Positions 33,119 to 40,841 of a stretch of 47,428 bases of DNA are shown here, in pieces. Numbering within the stretch: position 1 is the stretch's first letter; the number at the start of each line of letters is the position of its first letter. Origin of the DNA: Desulfosudis oleivorans (GTDB taxonomy: Bacteria; Desulfobacterota; Desulfobacteria; Desulfobacterales; SURF-7). The stretch spans positions 1 through 47,428 of the forward strand of contig DYJD01000042.1 of NCBI GenBank assembly GCA_020723325.1, in the 5' to 3' direction. Under the pieces are notes generated by a model. It had not been told where the DNA came from, searched no databases, and saw nothing but the letters and a program-made list of their open reading frames with translations. The position numbers were made by a program, and so were the translations under genes.

Positions 33119-34066
33119 ATGGACGAAAAATTGAAAAAAAGCGACGACTGCAATACCAGGATCGACAACCTCACCAATATCCGCGAGAAGCTGCCGGAGG
33201 TTACGGAGTCCATTATTCAAAACTGCAACGACAACCAGTGTTATACCCATATCAACGGCGAATCCATTCCCTCGAAAAATTCCGTGATCGAAATCATCGA
33301 TCGGTTGCGGGACATTATCTTTCCCGGCTATTTCAGCAGCGAAAAACTTGAGCCCATCAACCTGAACTACAGCATGGGCCGCTCGGTCTATATTCTGTTC
33401 GACATGCTCTCGGATCAGATCGGTCACAGTGTCCGCCATGACTGCCTGCGCTATGAACAGGAATGCCGGGAATGCACCGAACTCGGGCACCAGCTCGCCC
33501 TCTGCTTTCTGGAAAAAATACCGGCCATCCGTATCGCTCTGGCCCTGGATGTGCGGGCCGCCTATGAAGGTGATCCGGCCGCGAAAAGCTACGATGAAAT
33601 CATCTTCAGCTATCCAGGACTGTATGCCATTACGGTTTACCGCATCGCCCATGAATTATACAAGCTGCAGGTTCCCATGCTGCCCCGCATCATGAGCGAA
33701 CATGCCCACAGCGTGACCGGCATCGACATCCATCCGGGCGCAACCATCGGCCGGAGTTTCGTCATCGACCACGGCACCGGCGTGGTCATCGGCGAAACCT
33801 GCGAAATCGGCAATGATGTGCGCATCTACCAAGGTGTGACCCTGGGCGCCCTTTCCCTGCCCAAGGATGCGGTGGAGGGGCTTAAGGGCAAAAAACGGCA
33901 TCCCACCATCCAGGACGAGGTCATCATCTATTCCAACGCCACCATCCTGGGGGGCGACACGGTCATCGGCCGGGGTGCGGTCATCGGCGGTAACGTCTGG
34001 TTGACCCAGTCGGTTCCACAAGGTACCAAGGTGATTCTGGAAGCGCCGCGCCTGATCTTCACTTAA
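33119..34066 (+). CDS. cysE: Serine O-acetyltransferase
   Basis: A 315-residue enzyme that acetylates L-serine with acetyl-CoA, the first step of cysteine synthesis. The N-terminal helical region (to about 190) contains the conserved AAYEGDPAAKSYDE segment. The left-handed beta-helix follows with catalytic Asp/His in IDHGTGVVIGET and HAHSVTGIDIHPGATIG. It ends soon after the helix (SVPQGTKVILEAP), like the EpsC branch of the family. The N-terminus is longer than in enteric CysE. The ribosome site (AGGG) is a little far from the ATG. No cysK is nearby; a SDR39U1-type gene follows after 24 bases. Confidence 0.93.
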   Translation: MDEKLKKSDDCNTRIDNLTNIREKLPEVTESIIQNCNDNQCYTHINGESIPSKNSVIEIIDRLRDIIFPGYFSSEKLEPINLNYSMGRSVYILFDMLSDQIGHSVRHDCLRYEQECRECTELGHQLALCFLEKIPAIRIALALDVRAAYEGDPAAKSYDEIIFSYPGLYAITVYRIAHELYKLQVPMLPRIMSEHAHSVTGIDIHPGATIGRSFVIDHGTGVVIGETCEIGNDVRIYQGVTLGALSLPKDAVEGLKGKKRHPTIQDEVIIYSNATILGGDTVIGRGAVIGGNVWLTQSVPQGTKVILEAPRLIFT

Positions 34067-34090
34067 TCTTAAATTAGCTGAATTGAAGCC

Positions 34091-35473
34091 ATGACCGAAA
34101 AGGTTTTTACCAAGACGTCGCGCATCCAGGCTCCTCCGGCAACGGTTTTTCAATGGCATGCCCGGCCCGGAGCCCTGGAACGCCTGACCCCGCCCTGGGA
34201 ATCCATGCGGATCATCCAACGCACCGGTGGGATTCAGACCGGTGCACGGGTCTTTTTCACTCTGAAAACCGGGCCACTCCAAGTCCCCTGGCATGCCGAA
34301 CACACAGATTACCGGGAAAATGAAATGTTCCGCGACCGGCAGGTGAAAGGACCTTTCCGGCAGTGGATCCACACCCACCGTTTTCGACCGGACGGTGAAA
34401 ATGTTTGTTTGTTGGAAGACACTATTGCTTACAAATTGCACCTTTCTCCCTTTAGTGATCCGTTTGCCGGCCGGTTTGTCAGGCGCAAGCTGGAACGTAT
34501 GTTCGCCTATCGACACGAAACCACCCGCCTGGATATTGCCGCCCACCAAGCGGCAGCCTCAGCCGGAAGTCTGCATATACTTATTTCCGGTGCCAGCGGC
34601 CTGGTGGGATCAACCTTAATTCCCTTTCTCACAACCGGCGGCCATCAAATTACCCGCCTGGTGCGCCGTGCGCCGATCCCCGGCAACAGTGAGGTTTTTT
34701 GGGACCCGGCAGCAAGCAAGCTGGAGCCTAAAGAGCTCCAGGGCGTCGACGCGGTCATTCATCTTGCCGGTGAAAATATCGGCGAAGGGCGCTGGACCCA
34801 GGCCAAAAAACGCGAAATTCTGGCCAGTCGTATTCAAGGAACCTCCCTGCTGGCTGAAACCATTGCCGGCCTTGATCCGCCGCCCAAGGTGTTGATCTGC
34901 GCCTCGGCCATCGGTTATTACGGTCATCGCGGCGAATGCCTGTTACAGGAAAGCGATCAAGCCGGCAAAGATTATATTTCCATGGTATGTTCGGAATGGG
35001 AAAAAGCCGCCCAGCCGGCGATCCAAAAAGGAATTCGGGTGGTGTTCGCCCGGATCGGCATTGCCTTGACCCCTGCCGGGGGGGCCTTAAAAAAACTCCT
35101 GCCGGTTTTCAGGATTGGCCTGGGCGGCAAGATTGCCTCGGGCGAGCAATACATGAGTTGGATCAGTATTGATGATGTTATCGGCGCCCTGCACCATCTC
35201 GTGATCTGCCCGGATCTGGAAGGCCCGGTGAATCTCACGGCCCCTTTGGCCGTGACCAACGCGGAATTTACCAGAACCATGGCGGATGTGCTTTCCCGTC
35301 CGGCCGCTGTTACCGTGCCGGCCTTTGCCGTGAAAATGATGTTTGGAGAAATGGGCAAGGAAGTGCCCCTGTCAAGCACACGGGTGGCGCCCACCCGGCT
35401 TTTGGAAAGCGGTTATTGCTTCCGCCATCCAGAGCTTGCCGGCGCCCTTGCCCATGTTTTGGGAATTCAATGA
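34091..35473 (+). CDS. SRPBCC domain fused to TIGR01777-family epimerase
   Basis: A 460-residue fusion. Residues 1-150 are an SRPBCC/polyketide-cyclase-like fold (TSRIQAPPATVFQWHARPGA). Residues 160-460 are an NAD(P)-binding short-chain fold of the TIGR01777 (SDR39U1/YfcH) family with the GxxGxxG motif in ISGASGLVGSTL, ICASAIGYYGHRG, and the DUF1731-type C-terminus (VPLSSTRVAPTRLLESGY). Such fusions are common; the substrate is not established. It overlaps nothing and has a weak ribosome site. It lies between cysE and a polytopic membrane gene, all in one direction with gaps under 25 bases, suggesting one operon. Confidence 0.9.
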   Translation: MTEKVFTKTSRIQAPPATVFQWHARPGALERLTPPWESMRIIQRTGGIQTGARVFFTLKTGPLQVPWHAEHTDYRENEMFRDRQVKGPFRQWIHTHRFRPDGENVCLLEDTIAYKLHLSPFSDPFAGRFVRRKLERMFAYRHETTRLDIAAHQAAASAGSLHILISGASGLVGSTLIPFLTTGGHQITRLVRRAPIPGNSEVFWDPAASKLEPKELQGVDAVIHLAGENIGEGRWTQAKKREILASRIQGTSLLAETIAGLDPPPKVLICASAIGYYGHRGECLLQESDQAGKDYISMVCSEWEKAAQPAIQKGIRVVFARIGIALTPAGGALKKLLPVFRIGLGGKIASGEQYMSWISIDDVIGALHHLVICPDLEGPVNLTAPLAVTNAEFTRTMADVLSRPAAVTVPAFAVKMMFGEMGKEVPLSSTRVAPTRLLESGYCFRHPELAGALAHVLGIQ

Positions 35474-35495
35474 TCCATTATTCGGAAATCCACAT

Positions 35496-36605
35496 ATGAG
35501 CATACTCGCCCGTTCCATATTTCTCAGCCTCATGTCCCTGGCTTTGTTTTTCGGCTTCCTGGAGCACTTTGCTCCGGAAGACTTCCCCTACACATTCGAA
35601 CGCCTGCATATTTTTTTATTCAACCTTTGCTCCGGCGGAACCATCATCTTGTTCCACACCGAGCAAAAAAAGAATTTTTCTCCGAAGGTAATCACTTTCG
35701 CCTGCCTGGCCGTTACCTATGCTGTTCTCGCTTTTCTGCATTTGTATATTCCGGCCATCCTGTTATCCGTCTTGCTGGCATTCATTGTGGAATCCGTGCG
35801 CATCCGCCGCTTTGCCTTGTTCCCCACGGATTTTTTCAAACCGACCATACCTATTGCTGAAAAATTCAACCAGGCCTCCCTGCTGTGCCTCTCCATCGGC
35901 CTGTTCATCTCCAGTCTGGTGATTCTGAACAATGAATACCTGCATTGGGTTTCTTATAAAAAATTGACCCTGAACACGTTTTTTCTGGGTTTTTCCTTCC
36001 CGGTATCCTTGATCACCTTTTCCGTCATTTTCGGCCTGATGAAAAACGAAGATAATGGTTTATCCCGCAGCCTGAAGGAATTCGGCTTCTGGGGCATCAA
36101 CCTGGGCGTCATCATCTTTTTCATTTTCATTCTGTTTGAAAAATTAGTAGCCCAACTGTTCGTAACCACCATTCTGCTGGGAACCGTGCTGATGATCTTT
36201 CTCCTGTACGGCCACCTGGGGATCAAGGCCCAACAGAAGAATTTTCTATCCTCCGGCATCGGCTTTCTGCTCTACACCGCCTTAACCGGCATCCTATACA
36301 TCATCATGGAGTTCTTCCCGGAAATGTATACCCGGGACAACATCCGCTTCCTGCTCAGCCTGCACAGTTTCGCCTCCTTGTACGGCTGGAATCTGAGTGG
36401 CCTTGCCATTATTTGCCGCTATCATGACTTCCCTCTGAAACTGCACAGCCGGGGGGTGATCATATTCCACTGGATCGTGGTCATCATCCTGGCGCCCTTG
36501 GGAAAATACTACCTGGCCTTTGCCGTGCTTGCCACGGTGAGTTATATTGCCATGCTGTCTGTGATCTTCTTTAACAAGGGCAATGGCGAGTATAAAAACA
36601 ATTAG
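35496..36605 (+). CDS. Polytopic membrane protein of unknown function
   Basis: A 369-residue protein with roughly ten to twelve predicted membrane helices (for example SIFLSLMSLALFFGFL, FFLGFSFPVSLITFSVIFGL and GVIIFFIFILF). I do not recognise a family; no transport motif is visible. The ATG at 35496 is chosen since the longer frame overlaps the epimerase gene in another frame. A GGA lies about 10 bases upstream. Its last codons and stop (NN then TAG) abut a dispersed repeat that begins at 36600. It is the third gene in the cysE transcription unit. Confidence 0.78.
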   Translation: MSILARSIFLSLMSLALFFGFLEHFAPEDFPYTFERLHIFLFNLCSGGTIILFHTEQKKNFSPKVITFACLAVTYAVLAFLHLYIPAILLSVLLAFIVESVRIRRFALFPTDFFKPTIPIAEKFNQASLLCLSIGLFISSLVILNNEYLHWVSYKKLTLNTFFLGFSFPVSLITFSVIFGLMKNEDNGLSRSLKEFGFWGINLGVIIFFIFILFEKLVAQLFVTTILLGTVLMIFLLYGHLGIKAQQKNFLSSGIGFLLYTALTGILYIIMEFFPEMYTRDNIRFLLSLHSFASLYGWNLSGLAIICRYHDFPLKLHSRGVIIFHWIVVIILAPLGKYYLAFAVLATVSYIAMLSVIFFNKGNGEYKNN

Positions 36606-36657
36606 GAATTATGAATTACGAATTAGGAATTGTGGTATTCTATCCATTTATATTTTC
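36600..36657. repeat. Dispersed GAATTAGGAATT-type repeat, copy 2
   Basis: AATTAGGAATTATGAATT, then ACGAATTAGGAATTGTGG and TATTCTATCC, matches 20005-20049. The first TAG of the repeat is the stop codon of the membrane-protein gene, as the related copy provides the stop of the receiver-DHp gene. Confidence 0.75.
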
Positions 36658-36682
36658 GTGAAAACTGCTCAGGTGAATAGTC

Positions 36683-36711
36683 CGAAGGCTGAAGGCTGAA
36701 GATTTTTCGGT
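36683..36711. repeat. GAAGGCTGAAGGCTGAAG-type repeat, copy 1
   Basis: GAAGGCTGAAGGCTGAAG followed by ATTTTTCGG. Related copies lie at 37331-37363 (same strand) and 37443-37469 (inverted). This copy lies just downstream of the lytic transglycosylase stop. Confidence 0.7.
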
Positions 36712-36715
36712 TGCC

Positions 36716-37372
36716 TTAAAACGGCCAAAAACAGCATCTTCCGCGCGGGGCGAATTCCTGTTCGCAGGCGGACAGTTGTCTTGAATATTCCAAGGCACGT
36801 CTTTTAACGCTCAGGGCGATCTTTTTCAGTGCGGGCTTGCGTTCATAGGTTTTGGCGTTATAGCCGCCCTGGCCCTCATGGTAGGCCAGATATTGGTGAA
36901 AAGCATCATCCGGCGTGATATTACACAGAATACTATTCCGGCGGCAGTACCAGCCGACAAAATCAACGGCATCTTGGAACTCGTCCCGGTCCGCGCCCCA
37001 ATTGCCGGTTTCATCCTTGTATTTTTCCCAGGTTTCATCCAAGGCCTGGGCATAGCCATAGGCCGTGGAAGGACGGGGGCCCGGAAAAATCCACAAGCAG
37101 GTGGTCCGGGGCGGCTTGGCATCGGAAACGAAACGGGACTCCTGGTGCATGATGGCCATCAGCACCGGTATGGGAATACCCCATTTGTTCCCGGCCTCAT
37201 CCGCCTTGGCGTACCAATCCGGATGTTCACGAAAGATCATGCAAATATCATCCGGATATTGGGGCGGAGGCAGGGAAGCACAGCTTGTAAATAGAAGCAA
37301 AATCAAACATGGGACAGAAGCTAGGTGGACAGACTGAAGGCCGAAGACTGAAGGCTTTTCGGTATGAATCAT
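36716..37372 (-). CDS. Lytic transglycosylase lipoprotein (SLT domain)
   Basis: A 218-residue protein that should cleave glycan strands of peptidoglycan. A lipobox FTSC (Cys31) follows a hydrophobic segment (VPCLILLLFTSC). The SLT catalytic Glu is in MAIMHQESRFVSD, followed by STAYGYAQALDETWEKYK and AYHEGQGGYN, typical of the lysozyme-like fold. The first 20 residues (MIHTEKPSVFGLQSVHLAS) are unusually long for a lipoprotein signal and are encoded by a dispersed repeat (37331-37363), so the original start may have been altered. GGTGGG lies six bases before this ATG, so the annotated start is plausible. Confidence 0.85.
   Translation of the reverse strand: MIHTEKPSVFGLQSVHLASVPCLILLLFTSCASLPPPQYPDDICMIFREHPDWYAKADEAGNKWGIPIPVLMAIMHQESRFVSDAKPPRTTCLWIFPGPRPSTAYGYAQALDETWEKYKDETGNWGADRDEFQDAVDFVGWYCRRNSILCNITPDDAFHQYLAYHEGQGGYNAKTYERKPALKKIALSVKRRALEYSRQLSACEQEFAPRGRCCFWPF
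37331..37363. repeat. GAAGGCTGAAG-type repeat, copy 2, inside a coding start
   Basis: AGACTGAAGGCCGAAGACTG then AAGGCTTTTCGGT: it encodes residues about 4-14 of the lytic transglycosylase on the minus strand. It shares ACTGAAGGCTTTT-like sequence with the other two copies. Confidence 0.65.
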
Positions 37373-37442
37373 ATGATACCCACCAAAACTTCAGATGATG
37401 GGAAGACTAAAAGGTTTATTGAGCATTTTGATAATTGGCTTT

Positions 37443-37469
37443 TTCCTTCAGTCTTCAGCCTTCAGCCTT
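37443..37469. repeat. GAAGGCTGAAG-type repeat, copy 3 (inverted)
   Basis: TTCCTTCAGTCTTCAGCC then TTCAGCCTTA. It is inverted relative to the copy at 37331-37363, with about 80 bp between, in the gap between the kinase-like gene and the transglycosylase. Confidence 0.7.
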
Positions 37470-37496
37470 AACACCTGGTCATTTACAATATTTCTT

Positions 37497-38306
37497 TCAT
37501 ATTATTTGCGGCAACAGAATCGTAACCGTTGTGCCTCTTTCCTTTTGGCTTTCCACATGAATGGCGCCTTTATAGGCATGAACGATTCCGGAGACGATGG
37601 CGAGTCCCATTCCGGCGCTGGGCACGCACTCACAGGTGGTAAAATAGGGATCGAAAATATGATCCATGATTTCTTCGTCCATGCCGCAGCCTGTATCACT
37701 CACTTTCAATTTTACATAATGCCCTGGGGCCAGCAACTTGTCCGGCGGGGATGTTTCCGAGGTCAGGTCAAAAGACTCCAGGGAGACTTCGATTGCACCG
37801 CCTTTTTCCAGCATGGCCTGGCTGGCATTCGTGCACAGATTGGTGATGATCTGGCGGATTTGGGCGGCATTGGAATTGACCAACAAGCTTTCCGACGGTA
37901 TCTGTTCTTTGATTTTGATTGTTTTCGGGAGGGTGGCCTTGAATTTCTCGATGGCCTTGCGGATCACGGCCACGATATCCTGGGATTTGCGCGCCTGCTC
38001 CTTCAAGCGACTGTAGGCCAAAAGGTCGGTGACAAGATCTTTGGCCCGGTGGATGGCGTTCAGGGCCTCTGTCAAATTCTTGCGGGGAGCGCTGTTTTTG
38101 GGCAGATCCAGTTGGGCCATCTCCACATATCCCATGATGGCGACCAGTATCTCATTGAAATCCTGCGCCATGCCGCCGGCCAAAGTCCACAGGGCCTGCA
38201 TCTTTTTCTCCTGGAGATCCTGAATGTGTTCCACCATGGTTTTTTCAATACCTTTTTTTCTGCCGCCCATTTCCCTGGACTTGTCTTTTCTGGTTTTTTC
38301 GACCAT
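37497..38306 (-). CDS. Histidine-kinase-like protein with Gln in place of the acceptor His
   Basis: A 269-residue soluble protein with DHp and HATPase domains only. Where the paralogues read GGIAHDFNNIL this reads GGMAQDFNEIL: codon CAG gives Gln48 at the phospho-acceptor position. The ATPase keeps NLCTNASQAM (N-box), SDTGCGM (G1) and FDPYFTT, but the G2 loop is altered (CVPSAGMGLA instead of GxGTGxGLA). It should not autophosphorylate on this His and may be a pseudokinase, phosphatase or binding partner. GGGGGAG lies nine bases before the ATG. It is the last gene of the rubredoxin/DUF2231, VOC and kinase-like operon. Confidence 0.85.
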   Translation of the reverse strand: MVEKTRKDKSREMGGRKKGIEKTMVEHIQDLQEKKMQALWTLAGGMAQDFNEILVAIMGYVEMAQLDLPKNSAPRKNLTEALNAIHRAKDLVTDLLAYSRLKEQARKSQDIVAVIRKAIEKFKATLPKTIKIKEQIPSESLLVNSNAAQIRQIITNLCTNASQAMLEKGGAIEVSLESFDLTSETSPPDKLLAPGHYVKLKVSDTGCGMDEEIMDHIFDPYFTTCECVPSAGMGLAIVSGIVHAYKGAIHVESQKERGTTVTILLPQII

Positions 38307-38338
38307 GTTCTTTTTCTCCCCCTGTAAAAAAGATTTGG

Positions 38339-38914
38339 TTATTCCAACTCTTTTCCAATCATGTTTTCACCCGGATATATCTGTCGATCATTCCGGGGCG
38401 CTGCCTGTCTGACCGGCGGCCAATACTCCTCATGGGCTTCGCTGCCTTCCAGCGCTGCCTGGGAAGGCTTTTTGTCCTTCATCACCGGATTCTTTCTTAC
38501 ATTCACATCCTTCCTCGGCACACTGAATTCAATGGGTATATTGTTTGGATCAAAAGAATAGATGGACCGAATAAAGCCGTGATCCACTGCCTCGGACACC
38601 CAGAAACCGGCGGTTTCCAATTTGTCCTTGAGCTGAAACAAGTCCTCCATTTGTTCCATTTCAAAAGCAACATGATCAAAGGCAAACGGCCCGGCCACGG
38701 GTACGCCGTGGTCCTTTTCCGCAATTTTACGGACTTGGGGCCACTCAAAAAAGGCAATCATATCATGATCTGAAATTTCAAAAAAATATTGCCGGTAACC
38801 AGGCCGGCCGTACCCCACCACCAGGCGCATACCCAGCAAATCCCGCCAAAAACGGATGGTGGCGTCCATATCATTGGTAGCCATGGCCAGATGATGAATA
38901 CCGGTGAACTTCAT
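38339..38914 (-). CDS. VOC-superfamily (glyoxalase/dioxygenase-like) protein
   Basis: A 191-residue protein. Residues 1-125 form the paired beta-alpha-beta-beta-beta units of the VOC fold: FTGIHHLAMATNDMDATIRF with a metal-ligand His, FAFDHVAFEMEQMEDLF with a second, and a Glu in NIPIEFSVP. The C-terminal 60 residues are polar and probably disordered. The metal and substrate are unknown. It starts six bases after the rubredoxin/DUF2231 gene and lies 32 bases before the kinase-like gene, so it is in the same operon. Confidence 0.88.
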   Translation of the reverse strand: MKFTGIHHLAMATNDMDATIRFWRDLLGMRLVVGYGRPGYRQYFFEISDHDMIAFFEWPQVRKIAEKDHGVPVAGPFAFDHVAFEMEQMEDLFQLKDKLETAGFWVSEAVDHGFIRSIYSFDPNNIPIEFSVPRKDVNVRKNPVMKDKKPSQAALEGSEAHEEYWPPVRQAAPRNDRQIYPGENMIGKELE

Positions 38915-38920
38915 TTTCCA

Positions 38921-39568
38921 TCAGTCTTTAAAAACCAGTTTTCCGCCGATGAACCCGGCGATTCCGGCAGCGGCAAGCATCACCAAATGCAGCAACAGAA
39001 ACAAAAAGCGGTGCTTGGAACCAGAAAGAGCCGCCATGGGATCCAGAATCCCCCAAAGCACAGCGACGGCGGCGGTTGCCAGCACAACCAGACCACAGAC
39101 GATTTTAATGATGAAAAAAGTTGTGCGATGGCCGCCGTATTTTCGCTGCCATTCATTATAACCGGCATAGAGCACCAGGGGCATGGCCAGCAATACAACC
39201 ACCAGATTGTAAAAAGCGGCCATGGCCAAGTTTTGAAAATTCAGCGCCACTGCACCGAAAACAAACAGGACCGACACCGGCAAAACGCCGTTGGGGATAT
39301 GGGCCGAAATCGGGTGAATATGATGCTTGAGCATTTGTGTTTCCACGAGCTCAAGCATTTTTCCCTTCGCGGTGCCCAATGCTTCTTTGGTTACTGCCGT
39401 TTGAGCAGGGGCTTGTTCCTCGATCGCGGTTTGCATCGCCGGATTCTCGGTTTTTTCTGAAATAACTTCCACGAATTTGCTTCGATCCGCTCCGCAAACC
39501 GGACATTTCTCAGGCGGCTCCGGGCCGGTATGGATATAGCCGCAAACAGTACATCGCCACTGTTTCAT
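38921..39568 (-). CDS. Rubredoxin-like domain fused to DUF2231-type membrane domain
   Basis: A 215-residue protein. The first 35 residues are a rubredoxin-like iron or zinc knuckle: Cys6/Cys9 (CTVCGY) and Cys22/Cys25 (CPVCGA), as at the end of rubrerythrins. A linker of about 45 residues rich in Ala, Glu and Thr leads to four membrane helices (about 95-215; [20 protein letters not shown] and following), a DUF2231-like domain. It may be a membrane electron carrier. The ATG at 39568 has a perfect GGAGG four bases ahead; the longer frame has no support. It is the first gene of its operon. Confidence 0.88.
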   Translation of the reverse strand: MKQWRCTVCGYIHTGPEPPEKCPVCGADRSKFVEVISEKTENPAMQTAIEEQAPAQTAVTKEALGTAKGKMLELVETQMLKHHIHPISAHIPNGVLPVSVLFVFGAVALNFQNLAMAAFYNLVVVLLAMPLVLYAGYNEWQRKYGGHRTTFFIIKIVCGLVVLATAAVAVLWGILDPMAALSGSKHRFLFLLLHLVMLAAAGIAGFIGGKLVFKD

Positions 39569-39645
39569 TTTCCCTCCGCAATCATCCAATGGATATATAA
39601 AAATTCTCCGATCAGCCTTGATCATCAGTTTCAGCCATCCTCCAT

Positions 39646-39670
39646 CGTGGGAGCGGCTTCCAGCCGCGCT
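39646..39670 (-). repeat. REP-like palindrome, copy 3
   Basis: CGTGGGAGCGGCTTCCAGCC then GCGCT: the same element as at 4382-4408 in inverted orientation, in the gap upstream of the rubredoxin/DUF2231 gene. Confidence 0.72.
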
Positions 39671-39787
39671 CCGCTCGAAACGAAGACCAAGGCTCCACCG
39701 TTTTTTCCATTAAAGACAAACAATCTCTTCAATTTTGTTTTTATGTGTAGCACAATATTTACGTGTTATACAGATCAATTTATGATA

Positions 39788-40639
39788 TTATTCAATTTTC
39801 AAACGAAAATAAATAATACCGTCTCGATCAAGCATCTCAAAGGCCTCGGAATACCCGGAGGCACTTTCCCCGGCGCCCAGGAACAAAAAACCACCCGGCT
39901 TCATTACGCGCCGCAAGTTGTTATAAAGCTGTTTTTTGAAAATATCCGAGAAATAAATGACAACATTGCGTAAAAAGATAATGTCAAAGGGTCCGAATAA
40001 CCCGGCCATGGGATCTTTCAGATTGAACTGCTTGAAAGTGATCAAGCGCCTCACTGAATTATTGATGAGCCATTGATTGTTTTCAGGAGTGAAATATTTT
40101 CCAATGTAATGATTGGGCAAACCGCGCCCCATGGACAAGCTGTCATAGCGTCCGTTTTGGGCAAGGGCAAGGGCCTGGGCGGAGATATCCGTTGCCAGAA
40201 TCTGGGTGTAGGCCGCAAGATTTCCCCCTGGAAGACCATCGTGTTCCAGGATGCTCATGGCGATGGAATAGGGTTCCTGGCCGGTGGAACAGGCCGCCGA
40301 CCAGATTTTGAGGGTTTGCTGCTTGCCGGCCCTGATGGAATCCTGGTATAATGGAAGCACTTGCCCGGCGAATATTTCAAAGGGTTTTCGATCGCGAAAC
40401 CACAAGGTTTCATTGGTGGTGATGGCATCGATGATGCTTTGGAAAAAAGCACTATGAACCGAGGCGGTTTTGGTCATCAGATAAAATTGGCCGAAAGAAA
40501 TACACCGGGCGTCTTTTACCAATCCCGACAACCGTGTTTCCAACAAATATTTTTTATTGTCCGGCAAAAGAATGCCGCAACGGTCATGGAGTAGCTCTCT
40601 GAATAGTGCAAATTCCTGTGCTGCGATGGTCAGGGTCAT
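39788..40639 (-). CDS. cheR: Chemoreceptor methyltransferase CheR
   Basis: A 283-residue SAM-dependent enzyme that methylates glutamates of chemoreceptors. The N-terminal helical domain (1-75) includes LLETRLSGLVKD. The catalytic domain has TTNETLWFRD, the SAM motif IWSAACSTGQEPYSIAMSI, and FDIIFLRNVVIYFSD, then PGGFLFLGAGES. No cheB, cheA or receptor gene is adjacent; the receptors lie about 17 kb away. No strong ribosome site precedes the ATG. The promoter at 40686-40716 has an unusual MerR-type layout. Confidence 0.94.
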   Translation of the reverse strand: MTLTIAAQEFALFRELLHDRCGILLPDNKKYLLETRLSGLVKDARCISFGQFYLMTKTASVHSAFFQSIIDAITTNETLWFRDRKPFEIFAGQVLPLYQDSIRAGKQQTLKIWSAACSTGQEPYSIAMSILEHDGLPGGNLAAYTQILATDISAQALALAQNGRYDSLSMGRGLPNHYIGKYFTPENNQWLINNSVRRLITFKQFNLKDPMAGLFGPFDIIFLRNVVIYFSDIFKKQLYNNLRRVMKPGGFLFLGAGESASGYSEAFEMLDRDGIIYFRLKIE

Positions 40640-40685
40640 TCAAGTTCTGGAATGAAAATTAGGTTAATTTAAAAAACAGTTCAAG

Positions 40686-40716
40686 ATTATATAGGGAATA
40701 CCCTATTGGATGTCAA
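40686..40716 (-). promoter_or_regulatory. MerR-type promoter and operator of cheR
   Basis: On the minus strand a perfect TTGACA (40711-40716) and a perfect TATAAT (40686-40691) are separated by 19 bp. Within the spacer lies the perfect dyad ATAGGG-AATA-CCCTAT (40691-40706). A too-long spacer with an internal dyad is the hallmark of promoters untwisted by MerR-family activators. The start would fall near 40679, giving a leader of about 40 bases. Confidence 0.6.
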
Positions 40717-40778
40717 AGGCATTTTAACCAAAAACCGAATCAAGGTAAGCCTTGAGCATCGTTGCGGCTATTCGCCCC

Positions 40779-40803
40779 TGGGGGAGCGGCTTACAGCAGC
40801 GAT
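40779..40803 (-). repeat. REP-like palindrome, copy 4 (degenerate)
   Basis: CTGGGGGAGCGGCTTACAGC then AGCGATT is a diverged, inverted copy of the REP-like element at 4382-4408, lying between cheR and the FAD protein gene. Confidence 0.5.
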
Positions 40804-40841
40804 TCAGCCGGAGCGATGACCAGGACCTGAAAGGAAAATCC

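Noticed and set aside
32844-33134. A 96-codon plus-strand frame before cysE
   Set aside because: It runs through the cysE promoter and past the cysE start in another frame, with no ribosome site and no domain.
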